Shown: positions 10,478 to 19,592 of the stretch, one piece after another
Position numbering within the stretch: the first letter of the stretch is position 1
Layout of the letters: each line of letters opens with the position of its first letter
Assembly: GCA_007996965.1 (NCBI GenBank)
Contig: BIMP01000001.1
Span: forward strand, 1,426,001 to 1,490,000
From: a cyanobiont of Ornithocercus magnificus
GTDB taxonomy: Bacteria > Cyanobacteriota > Cyanobacteriia > PCC-6307 > Cyanobiaceae
DNA: 64,000 bases
Direction: 5' to 3'
Translations under genes and position numbers: made by a program
The notes under the pieces: model-generated
Told to the model about the DNA's origin: nothing
Seen by the model: the letters and a program-made list of their open reading frames with translations, nothing else
The model's database searches: none

Positions 10478-11707
10478 CTAGGTTAAACTAGGATCTACCC
10501 AACGGCCATCGCTCTTGATTAATTGAACGAGCGCCTGGACACCATCTTGTTCAGGAACACGGCAGATCTCATCGCGTCCGCGGTAAAGAGCGATAGTTCC
10601 TGGGCCCTTACCAACATAACCATAGTCAGCATCGGCCATCTCACCAGGGCCGTTGACAATGCAGCCCATTACAGCGATATCAAGACCGGTAAGATGACAT
10701 GTGGCTGAACGCACCTTTTGTAATACGTCTTCTAGGTTAAATAGGGTGCGGCCGCAACTGGGACAGGCCACATATTCTACCATGGTTTTACGCAGCCCGA
10801 GTGCTTGCAAAATTGAGTAGCAAACAGGAATCTCTTTTTCGGGAGCTTCTGTAAGTGAGACACGAATGGTATCGCCAAGTCCCTCAGCTAATAAAGAAGC
10901 GATGCCGGCAGTGCTCTTAATACGCCCGTAATCACCATCACCAGCTTCAGTAACACCGAGATGGAGTGGGTAATTAAATCCTTCTTGATCCATTGTATCA
11001 GCCATTAGTCTATAGGCTGAGAGCATTACCGGTGCTCGTGATGCTTTCATTGAGACAATAATGCTGTGAAAATCGAGGTGGTCGCAAATTCGGATAAACT
11101 CCATAGCTGACTCAACCATACCTTGAGGTGTGTCGCCATAAGTAAACACCATGCGTTCAGCCAGCGAGCCATGATTGACGCCAATACGCAAGGCTTTGCC
11201 TTGTTGCTTAAGCACTTGCACGAGAGGCTCGAATTTCTCGCGGATCCTATGTCCAATAGCAGTAAATTCTTCTCTACTGTAGTTGAGCCGGCCAGGTTCT
11301 GGCCGATCGCTTACAAATAGCCCAGGGTTGATCCGCACTTTGTCAACATGCTGTGCTACCTCGATAGCAATCCGTATGCCATTGTGATGTACATCTGCAA
11401 CCAATGGCACAGTACAGCCCTGTGAATAGAGCGCAGCTCGGATTTTGCCTACGGCCTTGGCATGCGCGATGCTCGGAGTTGTAACGCGGACGATCTCACA
11501 GCCAACATCCACAAGCCGTCGAATAGCAGTGGTAGCGGCATCAATATCCATGGTATCTTCATTTATCATTGATTGCACTACGACTGGGTACTTGCTGCCA
11601 ATAGGCACATTACCAACCATCACTGTCCGTGTCGGACGGCGGTGAATTTGGGTATCATAGCGATGATTAGCACTAGACAAGTGCATAATCTCTGGTACGG
11701 TAGTCAT
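10478..11707 (-). CDS. ispG: 4-hydroxy-3-methylbut-2-enyl-diphosphate synthase
   Basis: IspG (GcpE) catalyses the penultimate step of the MEP isoprenoid pathway, converting MEcPP to HMBPP with electrons from ferredoxin. The protein is 409 residues with a TIM-barrel-like N-terminal domain ([16 protein letters not shown] at about 39-54) and a C-terminal iron-sulphur domain. The cluster ligands are visible as Cys315, Cys318 and Cys349 (CPSCGRTLF and [11 protein letters not shown]), with Glu356 as the expected fourth ligand. The product feeds chlorophyll phytyl chains, carotenoids and quinones. It lies 33 bases upstream of ctpA on the same strand. Confidence 0.96.
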   Translation of the reverse strand: MTTVPEIMHLSSANHRYDTQIHRRPTRTVMVGNVPIGSKYPVVVQSMINEDTMDIDAATTAIRRLVDVGCEIVRVTTPSIAHAKAVGKIRAALYSQGCTVPLVADVHHNGIRIAIEVAQHVDKVRINPGLFVSDRPEPGRLNYSREEFTAIGHRIREKFEPLVQVLKQQGKALRIGVNHGSLAERMVFTYGDTPQGMVESAMEFIRICDHLDFHSIIVSMKASRAPVMLSAYRLMADTMDQEGFNYPLHLGVTEAGDGDYGRIKSTAGIASLLAEGLGDTIRVSLTEAPEKEIPVCYSILQALGLRKTMVEYVACPSCGRTLFNLEDVLQKVRSATCHLTGLDIAVMGCIVNGPGEMADADYGYVGKGPGTIALYRGRDEICRVPEQDGVQALVQLIKSDGRWVDPSLT

Positions 11708-11732
11708 GTTGTGGTGAGGTAAATTGTGTTTG

Positions 11733-12407
11733 CTAATGATCTGTAGTGTCTAAGGCTAGCTTACGGGCTTTCTCTAGATCTTTGATTGTTAGCTTTGACA
11801 TAGGTGAAAGGCCGTTTTTTGTCTCATTTCGAAGCAGGTAAGCAGGATGCAGGATTGGCATCACTGGGATCTCTTTATAAAACTGCCAGGAACCACGCAG
11901 CTTGGTAATCTTGAAACCTTTACCTAGGCCTAGGAGAAAACCAGTCGACACAGCACCTGCTGTTAAGATCACTCGCGGACCCACAGTATAGATCTCACGC
12001 TCCAGCCAGTGCCGACAAGCAGCAATTTCTTCTACTCTTGGGTTACGATTATTTGGTGGTCGGCACTTTACCATATTGGTGATAAAGCAATCACATCTGG
12101 TGTCGAAACCAGCTTTGGTCATCAGACCCTTGAGGAGCACACCAGAAGAACCTACAAAGGGTTTTCCAAATTTATCCTCTTCCTGCCCTGGCGCTTCACC
12201 GATCAATAACATGGGGGCTGCGTAGCTGCCAGAGCCAATAACAACTTTCGTGCGAACCCCTTGCGCGAGGCCACAGGCTTGACAAGCCCTGCAAGCGTCA
12301 GCATCAAAGAGGGGGATATTCTCCGGGCTGCTCTCGCCCGACAGATTTAGTCCCAGTTGGTGAGCCATGTCTTTTTTAGGTTTTGAACCATCTTTATGCT
12401 TGCTCAT
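11733..12407 (-). CDS. udg: family-4 uracil-DNA glycosylase
   Basis: A 224-residue protein of the iron-sulphur uracil-DNA glycosylase family 4, which removes uracil from DNA. Visible landmarks are the Cys pair [10 protein letters not shown] near residues 38-47, the uracil-pocket motif [17 protein letters not shown] at about 69-85, [16 protein letters not shown] with another cluster-associated Cys, and the C-terminal [10 protein letters not shown] motif. Such proteins are often misnamed phage-type DNA polymerase. The N-terminal lysine-rich 15 residues are probably disordered. It lies 25 bases upstream of ispG on the same strand and may share its transcript. Confidence 0.9.
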   Translation of the reverse strand: MSKHKDGSKPKKDMAHQLGLNLSGESSPENIPLFDADACRACQACGLAQGVRTKVVIGSGSYAAPMLLIGEAPGQEEDKFGKPFVGSSGVLLKGLMTKAGFDTRCDCFITNMVKCRPPNNRNPRVEEIAACRHWLEREIYTVGPRVILTAGAVSTGFLLGLGKGFKITKLRGSWQFYKEIPVMPILHPAYLLRNETKNGLSPMSKLTIKDLEKARKLALDTTDH

Positions 12408-12436
12408 GAGATTTTGAATTAAGTTGTGTTAAGGTC

Positions 12437-12847
12437 TCACAGTTTAAGCAAAGGTACCAAGAGCAGTATGCCATTGCCTTCGGGATCTGCTACCCAGGCC
12501 TCAGTGCCGAATTCTCTTTGACAACTGGGCTTTACTATAGAGACACCATGTTGAAGCAGACGGTCAAGCTGGTGTTGCAGCTCTATGTCAGGAGTATTCG
12601 ATGGAGCGAAGCGTAGGCAAGGCGCAAAAGCGCAGCCACGATTGGTGAGAGTATACTGTCGTGAGGGACGGTAGATATCCAACTCCAGTAAAGGACTGCA
12701 GACCCGCCAGTGTAGGCTATTAACCCCTGGTTCGCACCGGGCATCGAAAACAACTGCGTAGAAATGTGCCAACTTTTCTGGGTCTCTAGCAGCCAAGACC
12801 CATCCTAAAAGGGGTTGAACGGGATTAGTAATGAGTGTGAACTCCAA
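12437..12847 (-). CDS. glyoxalase/VOC-fold protein
   Basis: A 136-residue protein of the vicinal oxygen chelate (glyoxalase/bleomycin-resistance) fold. The pattern GWVLAARDPEKLAHFYAVVF at the N-terminus and FGTEAWVADPEGNGILLLV at the C-terminus are the two characteristic beta-alpha-beta ends of one VOC module. Metal ligands are poorly conserved: the typical His at the start of strand 1 is absent, while an E/D-rich end remains. A catalytic role is therefore uncertain. The start is a TTG at 12847; I see no in-frame ATG or GTG nearby. It is the most upstream gene of the minus-strand group that contains the glycosylase, ispG and ctpA. Confidence 0.72.
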   Translation of the reverse strand: MEFTLITNPVQPLLGWVLAARDPEKLAHFYAVVFDARCEPGVNSLHWRVCSPLLELDIYRPSRQYTLTNRGCAFAPCLRFAPSNTPDIELQHQLDRLLQHGVSIVKPSCQREFGTEAWVADPEGNGILLLVPLLKL

Positions 12848-12955
12848 GGCTAATGTAGCATGGCAGGGAGGATGAGGGATTGTTGATCTAGATCTGGGGC
12901 GTCATATTTGACAGGATAAGCTTTTTCAGCGCATCTGGGGAAGGGATGCGTCGCC

Positions 12956-14140
12956 ATGTCCCGCCCGCCATTGCTGTCTGATCGGGCTGAGGCCCTAGAG
13001 CCATCCCTCACGTTAGCGATTAGTGCCCGAGCTCAAGCCCTGCAGCAGCAAGGACATGATATCTGCAGCCTGAGTGCTGGAGAGCCCGATTTCGATACCC
13101 CAGACTTCATTGTGGAAGCTGCTATACGCGCACTAAGGGATGGCGTAACCCGTTATGGGCCAGCTGCTGGCGATCCAGCTCTGCGTGAGGCGATTGCTGC
13201 CAAGTTGTCTGAGGAAAATGGGATGCCGACAGAACCCGATCAGATTCTTGTTACTAACGGGGGTAAGCAGGCAATTTTCAACCTGTTTCAGGTAGTTCTC
13301 AACCCTGGCGACGAGGTAATTATTCCCTCACCCTATTGGCTTAGCTATCCAACTATAGCAGCTCTTGCTGGAGCGACAGTTAGAACCGTGCCCTCTAATG
13401 CCACTGATGGCTTTCGCCTAAATCTTGAAGCTTTGGAGTCAGCAATTAGCCTCCGCACTCGTATGTTGGTGCTCAACTCCCCGGCAAATCCAACAGGGCG
13501 AGTAATGACTGTAGCGGAGCTTGAGGCTATTGCTGGCCTGCTTCGTCGCCACCCTCAAATGATGTTGTTAAGTGATGAGATATATGAGTATTTACTCAGC
13601 CCACACAACCTACATAAGAGTTTTGGGAGTATTGCCCCTGATCTGGCTAGCCGCTGTTTTCTAGTCAACGGCTTTGCCAAGGGCTGGGCAATGACAGGAT
13701 GGCGCCTAGGTTACCTTAGTGGGCCACGTGATGTAGTTGCTAAGGCAGCTGCATTGCAGAGTCAGAGTACAAGCAATGTTTGCAGCTTTGCTCAGCGGGG
13801 AGCACTAGCAGCACTAAAAGGTTCAAGGGACTGTGTAAGGGCTATGGCCGCAAGTTATAGTAAGCGGCGAGATCACCTTAGTACTGGCTTGAGAAGTATT
13901 CGAGGCATAACACTCACACCACCACGCGGTGCATTTTACGCCTTCCCGCAACTTCCAGAGAACGCTCCAGACTCAGTTACTTTCTGCCGCCAAGCCCTTG
14001 AGGATGTAGGCCTAGCTATGGTACCTGGACGAGTTTTTGGAAACGATCGTTGTGTGCGACTGTCATGTGCTGTACCATGCGAAATAATTACAGATGGCTT
14101 AGGGCGCTTGGAGTCCCTATTATCATCTTTATGGAACTGA
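12956..14140 (+). CDS. aspC: class I/II aminotransferase (aspartate aminotransferase type)
   Basis: A 394-residue PLP-dependent aminotransferase of fold type I, subgroup Ib. Diagnostic parts are SAGEPDFDTPDFI near the N-terminus, LNSPANPTGRVM (PLP-contacting Asn), the aspartate in SDEIYEYLL, the Schiff-base Lys in NGFAKGWAMTGWRLGYL (about residue 241), and VRLSCAVP at the end with the substrate-carboxylate Arg. The likely reaction is transfer between aspartate and 2-oxoglutarate; related enzymes also act on prephenate, so substrate range is not settled by sequence. The phosphonate-type transporter begins about 35 bases downstream of its stop. Confidence 0.92.
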   Translation: MSRPPLLSDRAEALEPSLTLAISARAQALQQQGHDICSLSAGEPDFDTPDFIVEAAIRALRDGVTRYGPAAGDPALREAIAAKLSEENGMPTEPDQILVTNGGKQAIFNLFQVVLNPGDEVIIPSPYWLSYPTIAALAGATVRTVPSNATDGFRLNLEALESAISLRTRMLVLNSPANPTGRVMTVAELEAIAGLLRRHPQMMLLSDEIYEYLLSPHNLHKSFGSIAPDLASRCFLVNGFAKGWAMTGWRLGYLSGPRDVVAKAAALQSQSTSNVCSFAQRGALAALKGSRDCVRAMAASYSKRRDHLSTGLRSIRGITLTPPRGAFYAFPQLPENAPDSVTFCRQALEDVGLAMVPGRVFGNDRCVRLSCAVPCEIITDGLGRLESLLSSLWN

Positions 14141-14174
14141 AAATTTCTTCAGTTCCACACACTTGTTATACCAA

Positions 14175-15080
14175 ATGCATACCCGTGTAAGTAGAATTGG
14201 CCTACTGCTACTAGGATTATTTGGCAGCTTCTGGTGGCTAACACTTTCTATAGCCCTAGCCAAGCCAACATTAAAGATCAGTGCCATTCCTGACCAAAAT
14301 CCAGAGCGTCTGAGCAGGCTTTACGACCTTTTGAGCTTATATCTAAGTAGTCAGTTGAGCGTGCCGGTGCGCTATATACCAGTGACAAACTATCCTGCTG
14401 CGGTAAGTGCCTTCCGCACACGTAGCCTTGATGTTGTGTGGTTCGGAGGCTTGACTGGGGTTCAAGCACGTTTGCAAAGGCCAGGAGCACTTGTACTAGC
14501 ACAGCGTGATATTGATAAGAGCTTCCGCAGCGTCTTTATAGCGAACATCGATAGTGGGCTAGAACCGGTCGACTCGCAGTCAGGATTATCGGTGTTGAAA
14601 GGTAGGCGCTTTACTTTTGGCTCAGAGAGTTCCACCTCTGGTCGTCTTATGCCGCAGTTCTTCTTGGCAGAAGTAGGAGTACTTCCTTCTGACTTCGCAG
14701 GAGGATATGCTGGTTTCAGCGGAAGCCATGACGCAACGATCGCTCTTGTGCAAAGTGGCTCCTATGAGGCTGGTGCACTAAATGAACAAGTCTGGCAGGC
14801 TGCTATCGCCAGTGGTCGAGCCAAGCCGACTGAGGTAATTGTTTTATGGCGAAGTCGACCATACGCAGATTATCATTGGTTAGCACAACCAGATCTTGAC
14901 CGCCGCTTTGGTAGCAACTTTACCAAACGCTTGCAGCAGGCTTTGTTTTCACTTAGTAGTACGAAGCCAGAACATGCACTAATATTAAGCCTGTTTGGAG
15001 CAAAACGTTTTATCCCAGCTAATGAATCGCAATACAACGCGATTGAAGAAATTGGACGACAGCTCGGCAAAGTTAAGTGA
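14175..15080 (+). CDS. phnD: phosphonate/phosphite-type ABC substrate-binding protein
   Basis: A periplasmic binding protein of the PhnD family. From the ATG at 14175 it has 301 residues, with a Sec signal peptide (basic start, hydrophobic segment, probable cleavage after ALA at about residue 30). Family landmarks include YPAAVSAFRTRSLDVVWFG, where a Tyr and an acidic/aromatic pair line the pocket, and FGSESSTSGRLMPQFFL, which carries the Ser-Thr-Ser phosphonate-binding loop. PhnD homologues in marine picocyanobacteria bind phosphite or methylphosphonate; the ligand here is inferred, not shown. phnC overlaps its 3' end and phnE follows, so the complete importer is encoded together. Confidence 0.9.
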   Translation: MHTRVSRIGLLLLGLFGSFWWLTLSIALAKPTLKISAIPDQNPERLSRLYDLLSLYLSSQLSVPVRYIPVTNYPAAVSAFRTRSLDVVWFGGLTGVQARLQRPGALVLAQRDIDKSFRSVFIANIDSGLEPVDSQSGLSVLKGRRFTFGSESSTSGRLMPQFFLAEVGVLPSDFAGGYAGFSGSHDATIALVQSGSYEAGALNEQVWQAAIASGRAKPTEVIVLWRSRPYADYHWLAQPDLDRRFGSNFTKRLQQALFSLSSTKPEHALILSLFGAKRFIPANESQYNAIEEIGRQLGKVK

Positions 15081-15807
15081 GCCCCCTTTGCTAGAGCTTA
15101 AGCATGTTTGTCTAGCAGGACTTCAAGTACCTCGACTAAACAACATCAGCTTATCGTTGCACAGAGGAGAACGTGTTGCACTACTGGGTCCAAGTGGAGC
15201 TGGCAAGAGCAGTTTTCTTGAGGTGTCCTGTGGTAGCTTGACCCCACATGAAGGATGCGTTCTGTGGTGTGGTCGCTCTCTTAAAACATGTCGGCATCGT
15301 GGTCGCATTGGTATGTTATGGCAGAATCTACACCTTATAGAGGAGCTAACAGTCGGGCAAAATATTAATACCGGGATTTTAGGAAGACGCTCACTGCTGT
15401 GGGCATTAACAAATTTACTGACTTGTCCGGAACAAGAAGTATGCTGCCGCTATTTGCAACTTGTAGGGCTTGATCCTGGCCTTGTCAATGCACCCGTGCG
15501 TAGTCTTTCGGGTGGGCAAAGGCAACGCGTAGCACTCGCCCGGGTACTGCGTCAAGCACCAGACTTATTACTAGCTGACGAGCCACTAACAGGTCTAGAT
15601 CCCCGTCTTGTTGACGACATCCTGGCCCTCCTGCTAGAAAAATCTCTACCTTTTACCCCAGAAACAATAGTAGTAAGCCTACATCAGACTTCTTTAGTGA
15701 AGAACTTTGATCGCGTAGTAGGTTTGCGTAATGGCTGTCTAGTCCTCGACTCTTCTGCCAGTTCTTTTGGTATAGAGGAGCAAGAGGCACTCTATAAATT
15801 AGTTTGA
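15022..15807 (+). CDS. phnC: phosphonate-type ABC transporter ATPase
   Basis: The ATP-binding subunit for the adjacent PhnD/PhnE importer. Walker A is GPSGAGKSS, the Q-loop is LWQNLHLIEE, the signature is LSGGQRQRVALARVL, Walker B is LLLADEPLTGLD and the H-loop His is in VSLHQTS. The first convincing start is the ATG at 15022, giving 261 residues and overlapping phnD by 59 bases; a later start near 15080 cannot be excluded, because the ABC domain proper begins at LLELKHVCLAG. It overlaps phnE by four bases (TTGA), indicating translational coupling. Confidence 0.9.
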   Translation: MNRNTTRLKKLDDSSAKLSEPPLLELKHVCLAGLQVPRLNNISLSLHRGERVALLGPSGAGKSSFLEVSCGSLTPHEGCVLWCGRSLKTCRHRGRIGMLWQNLHLIEELTVGQNINTGILGRRSLLWALTNLLTCPEQEVCCRYLQLVGLDPGLVNAPVRSLSGGQRQRVALARVLRQAPDLLLADEPLTGLDPRLVDDILALLLEKSLPFTPETIVVSLHQTSLVKNFDRVVGLRNGCLVLDSSASSFGIEEQEALYKLV

Positions 15808-17366
15808 CAATCTTGCAACGATTGCCGAGACTGTACCCATCAGCTGCAGCGTTGACCTTGCTGTCAGCTACAGCTGTAGTGCCAGTAACCATTGGACTGT
15901 TACCAGGCTGGCACAGCGGTGGCGCCCAGATCTGGATCCAATTTCTTAAAGCTGCTTTCACACCGTCAATGGATGTTGTGGTGCTTAGCAGCGTCTTGAA
16001 CGGTATACAGATAACTGCTGCGATGGCACTGCTGAGCTGGAGTCTCAGCCTAATAGCTGGGACAATATTAGCCCTACCATGCTCATGTTTGTTATGGCGC
16101 TACTTAGGATTTCCTGCATGTTTAGGAGTCTTACTCAGGAGAGTACTCACACTGCCTCGAGCTATACATGAGTTAGTTTGGGGTCTCTTACTGCTACAAA
16201 CTTTTGGACTAAACCTTTGGGCAGCCGTGCTAGCGATCAGTGTTCCCTACGCAAGTACTGTGGCCAGGGTAGTTAGTGACCAACTTGACCACCTTGATCC
16301 AAGACCAATCTGTGCATTTCAGCAACAAGGGGCGAGTCCACAGGCAATGCTGCTTACAGCAGTATTACCTAGTTTACTGCCCCGATTATGTATTTATGGT
16401 AGCTATCAGCTTGAGTGTGCTTTACGAAGTGCGACGGTACTTGGAGTATTTGGGCTTGGTGGACTGGGTACCGATCTTCAACTTACCCTCCAGTCTCTCC
16501 AATTCCAGGAATTTTGGACAGCACTTTGGCCGCTAATTGCAGTTAGTTTTACCTTAGAAAAGTTACTGGCAATTTGGCGCTACAAGACAAAGTTTAAAGA
16601 AGTACCTCTGAAGCAGCTCCTCTGGCTCGCACCCATCACTCTCGTTCTTACCATTGCCAGTGGTGCTTGGCTGTGTCTACTGCAGCCTGACTTGACACAT
16701 ATACCGTCCTGGAGCCCACCACCATTGCCAACAGCCTCAGGAATTATTAGTGCATACCATGCACTACCATGGATAACATTGGTCATTGAAACATTATTGT
16801 TAACTATAATAGCTACTGGAGTAGCTATTGGCCTACCGCCACTGTTGATGCTACTTTTACAGAATATAGGCTGTCGTCACATACTGAACACATGCTGGAT
16901 TTTCCTTCGCCTGCTTCCAGTCCCGCTAATATCGTTACTGTTACTGTTAAGTAACAAACCTAATATAGCTGTTGCAGCACTAGCTCTTGGACTGCATAAT
17001 GCGTCAGTAATGGGCCGTTTTTTAGGTGAGAGTCTTGATAACGTTAGGCCAGTGTACCAGCAAGTCCTGGGAGTAAGTGGGGCCAGGCAACATCAAGCTT
17101 GGCTTTATGGTTCTCTTGTCCCCGAGGCACCGCTATATCTTGCTTACGGGGCCCAACGCATGGACGCAATTCTTAGAGAGACAGCAATAGTTGGATTAGT
17201 GGCTGGCTCTGGCTTAGGACGCCAGCTTGTAGAGTCACTTAGTTTCTTTGCCTGGAGTGAAGTAACACTGCTTCTGCTAGTTTTTACTATCTTGACACTC
17301 TCTGGTGAGCTGATTAGCGAATGGGCTCGCCCCCAATGGCAAGGTCAGTCTGGTCTGCGAAGCTAA
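15804..17366 (+). CDS. phnE: two-domain phosphonate-type ABC permease
   Basis: A 520-residue membrane protein with roughly a dozen hydrophobic segments arranged as two repeated permease halves, each with an EAA-like coupling loop: GASPQAMLLTAVLPSLLP in the first half and GVSGARQHQAWLYGSLVPEA in the second. Canonical PhnE has a single such domain of about 260 residues and works as a dimer; this fused form can supply the whole channel. The fused arrangement also occurs in other marine picocyanobacteria as far as I recall. The start is TTG at 15804 within the phnC stop. The sequence is intact, so phosphorus acquisition through this importer appears functional. Confidence 0.88.
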   Translation: MTILQRLPRLYPSAAALTLLSATAVVPVTIGLLPGWHSGGAQIWIQFLKAAFTPSMDVVVLSSVLNGIQITAAMALLSWSLSLIAGTILALPCSCLLWRYLGFPACLGVLLRRVLTLPRAIHELVWGLLLLQTFGLNLWAAVLAISVPYASTVARVVSDQLDHLDPRPICAFQQQGASPQAMLLTAVLPSLLPRLCIYGSYQLECALRSATVLGVFGLGGLGTDLQLTLQSLQFQEFWTALWPLIAVSFTLEKLLAIWRYKTKFKEVPLKQLLWLAPITLVLTIASGAWLCLLQPDLTHIPSWSPPPLPTASGIISAYHALPWITLVIETLLLTIIATGVAIGLPPLLMLLLQNIGCRHILNTCWIFLRLLPVPLISLLLLLSNKPNIAVAALALGLHNASVMGRFLGESLDNVRPVYQQVLGVSGARQHQAWLYGSLVPEAPLYLAYGAQRMDAILRETAIVGLVAGSGLGRQLVESLSFFAWSEVTLLLLVFTILTLSGELISEWARPQWQGQSGLRS

Positions 17367-17377
17367 CAGACTGGAAA

Positions 17378-18055
17378 ATGATCCTCATGCCACAACCACC
17401 ACCGCGCCAGCTTATTGTTCTTGGGGATAGCGGTGTCTATGGTTGGGGAGACCCTCTAGAGGGTGGATGGTGTGAGCGCTTACGCCGCTGCTGGATGGCT
17501 GCACCTGGGGCACCTGTAATCTACTCACTTGGTATCCGTGGTGATGGACTCGAGGCAGTTGCTGCTCGTTGGAGAAACGAGTGGAGTGCCCGTGGTGAAC
17601 TGAGGCGACAACGACCTGCCGGACTAGTACTTGCTGTCGGTCTGAATGATTCAGCCCGGGTTGGGCGCCCTGACGGCGGACAGAAGCTTGACGCAGATGC
17701 TTTTGGTTTCGGACTAGAGCGGTTATTGCGGGAGATGGCTACGCAGACTCGGGTAATGGTACTAGGACTGACTGCTGTTAATGAGAATGCAATGCCCTTC
17801 GCTGGCTGCCTCTGGTACGCTAATGATGATGTTGCAGTCCACGAAAGCAGGATTGAAGAAGTTTGTATGGAGCTAGATCTACCATTCCTGGAACTACACC
17901 GCCTAATGAGAAAGCAGCCAGCCTGGTCTAGTATGCTTGAACCAGACGGTATTCATCTCAATGGGAATGGTCATGCCTGGATTCATGAGCGGCTGAGGAA
18001 TTGGTCTCCCTTACTTAACTGGGCTGGTTTTGAAGGAGAAATAGCGCAGCCGTAA
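17378..18055 (+). CDS. GDSL/SGNH-family hydrolase
   Basis: A 225-residue SGNH hydrolase (esterase/lipase/acyl hydrolase superfamily). Block I is LIVLGDSGVYGWG with the catalytic Ser; block II Gly is in SLGIRGDG; block III is VGLNDS with the Asn; block V is PDGIHLNGNGHAW with the Asp and His. No signal peptide is seen, so it is probably cytoplasmic. The ATG at 17378 lies 11 bases after phnE; ATG 17387 is an alternative, and upstream starts run back into phnE. Its place after the transporter suggests the same transcript, but the substrate is unknown. Confidence 0.85.
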   Translation: MILMPQPPPRQLIVLGDSGVYGWGDPLEGGWCERLRRCWMAAPGAPVIYSLGIRGDGLEAVAARWRNEWSARGELRRQRPAGLVLAVGLNDSARVGRPDGGQKLDADAFGFGLERLLREMATQTRVMVLGLTAVNENAMPFAGCLWYANDDVAVHESRIEEVCMELDLPFLELHRLMRKQPAWSSMLEPDGIHLNGNGHAWIHERLRNWSPLLNWAGFEGEIAQP

Positions 18056-18329
18056 GCCTGAACTTTAATATCTCCTTATTAGCCTGTTTCCCATATTTGA
18101 GTTCAAAGCTCGAAATTTAGAAAAGCTAATAATGCCGTTAAGACTTTTGGAGCAATTAGTATAGAGTTAAATCTAACCAATAGGCCCATATTTCCTAACA
18201 TTTAACAAGTTAACTAGATATAGTAACGACTTATAACTACTAGCTGTGCTCTGAGCTATAAAATCCAAGTTCATCTATCAACTAGAATTACTAACACTAA
18301 GAGGACTCAAAAGTATGGTCTTAGACTTT

Positions 18330-19079
18330 TTAGCGGGATAATAGAGCTAGAGCCATTGCAAGTAGCGCAGCAGCTGTTGTCTGTAAGGCATTAACAAGTT
18401 CATTGTTGAGCCAACTGACATGCCTCTGAAGAGTAGCACCAATTAGGCTTTCAAAAAGAGTTGCTATTAGTCCGCTGAGAGCAACTGTAGTACATGATAA
18501 TAATCCACCAAAAGGCAGCAATGTCGACATTATAAATGTCATCACTATGCTTCCAAAGATACTCGCCAATGTTCCTTCTAAACTGATAGCACCCTCGGTG
18601 CCAGCTGGTACTGGTTGTAATGTGGTGATAAGCACCGTTGTATGTCCCCAGCGCTTGCCGATCTCGCTGCCACATGTGTCAGCTAACTTTGCAGCAAAAC
18701 TTGCAGCAAAACCAAGACGCAGAGCCTGTGTCGGCTGCACACCTGCAGCGATCAACATTGCTAAAGCTGCGCCAGTGGCAGCCGATCCCCATACATTTGC
18801 AGCAGCTCGCTGGCCTCCACGAGCTTCAGCAATGCCAGCGTAAGTCTTCTCACGCAGGCCTAGTCGCGTGACTATGGAGCCAAGAATTAGATAAAGCACA
18901 ACAGCAAACCATCCACGCCAACCAAGGGAACCCCAAAGAATTGTCCCAAGGATGCCAGCATGTACCCATCCAGCCGGCGTGAGTAGAGGGAGACGTTGAC
19001 AGAGGGTTATCAGTAGTGCATTTACTGCTAAAGCCGAGAGCCAAGCTTGAATAAAGACTGCTGTCTCCTGCATAACCAA
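18330..19079 (-). CDS. DUF92 membrane protein, probable phytyl-phosphate kinase (VTE6-like)
   Basis: A 249-residue membrane protein with about six to seven hydrophobic segments and the DUF92 hallmarks: KLADTCGSEIGKRWG at about residues 130-144 and VPAGTEGAISLEGTLAS at about 158-174. In Arabidopsis the DUF92 protein VTE6 phosphorylates phytyl phosphate to phytyl diphosphate, which allows phytol from chlorophyll breakdown to be reused for tocopherol and chlorophyll; cyanobacterial members are thought to do the same. The acidic DT..SE motif is a plausible catalytic site. Assignment to DUF92 is secure; the exact reaction here is inferred. Confidence 0.8.
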   Translation of the reverse strand: MVMQETAVFIQAWLSALAVNALLITLCQRLPLLTPAGWVHAGILGTILWGSLGWRGWFAVVLYLILGSIVTRLGLREKTYAGIAEARGGQRAAANVWGSAATGAALAMLIAAGVQPTQALRLGFAASFAAKLADTCGSEIGKRWGHTTVLITTLQPVPAGTEGAISLEGTLASIFGSIVMTFIMSTLLPFGGLLSCTTVALSGLIATLFESLIGATLQRHVSWLNNELVNALQTTAAALLAMALALLSR

Positions 19080-19198
19080 GTGTGCTGCGCTGCCCTAAGC
19101 ATTTACTGCTCCGAATAAAGTGAGTAGAGATAGTCAGCTCATTGTGCTGAATCCATAAATCCATGGGTTTCTACCTCGTGCTGGACAGCAAAATCACC

Positions 19199-19570
19199 AT
19201 GACGCCGCTGCTTCTGCAGCCCACGCGAGAGCCTGAGGAAGAAAGTGAAGACAAACTTCCCGACAGCTCGATCCCTATCGACGCTGCTTTGCTGTCAGAA
19301 ATACCGCCACTTGTTGTCACTGATGCAGTTCTTGATGCAGATGCAGTGAAGAACTTGGCCGAGAAGCCCGAGCAAATTGTTGTGACTACAGCTGAAGCTA
19401 TGGCTGCTGAGCTAGCTGCTACTGCTAAGCTGATTTCGGAAAGTCCAGTAGTGACTTATGCGCCTGAGGCTCTATGTCCTGGTGCTGGCCGTTTGCCTAA
19501 CCGTCGTAAGCCTGGGGCAAACTTGCGACCATTCCGCTCCATGGTAGCCGACCTCTTTAAGAAGAATTGA
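19199..19570 (+). CDS. conserved hypothetical protein with basic C-terminus
   Basis: A 123-residue soluble protein from the ATG at 19199 (an ATG at 19163 would add 12 residues). The first two thirds are acidic, alanine-rich and probably disordered (PREPEEESEDKLP, AAELAATAKL). The last 30 residues are basic and look conserved, GRLPNRRKPGANLRPFRSM followed by VADLFKKN. The acidic/basic split could suit binding of RNA or a membrane, but that is speculation. It lies between divergently placed VTE6-like and convergent rsmE genes. No named family is recognised. Confidence 0.6.
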   Translation: MTPLLLQPTREPEEESEDKLPDSSIPIDAALLSEIPPLVVTDAVLDADAVKNLAEKPEQIVVTTAEAMAAELAATAKLISESPVVTYAPEALCPGAGRLPNRRKPGANLRPFRSMVADLFKKN

Positions 19571-19592
19571 TCCGGATACAGCCTGACTGGCG

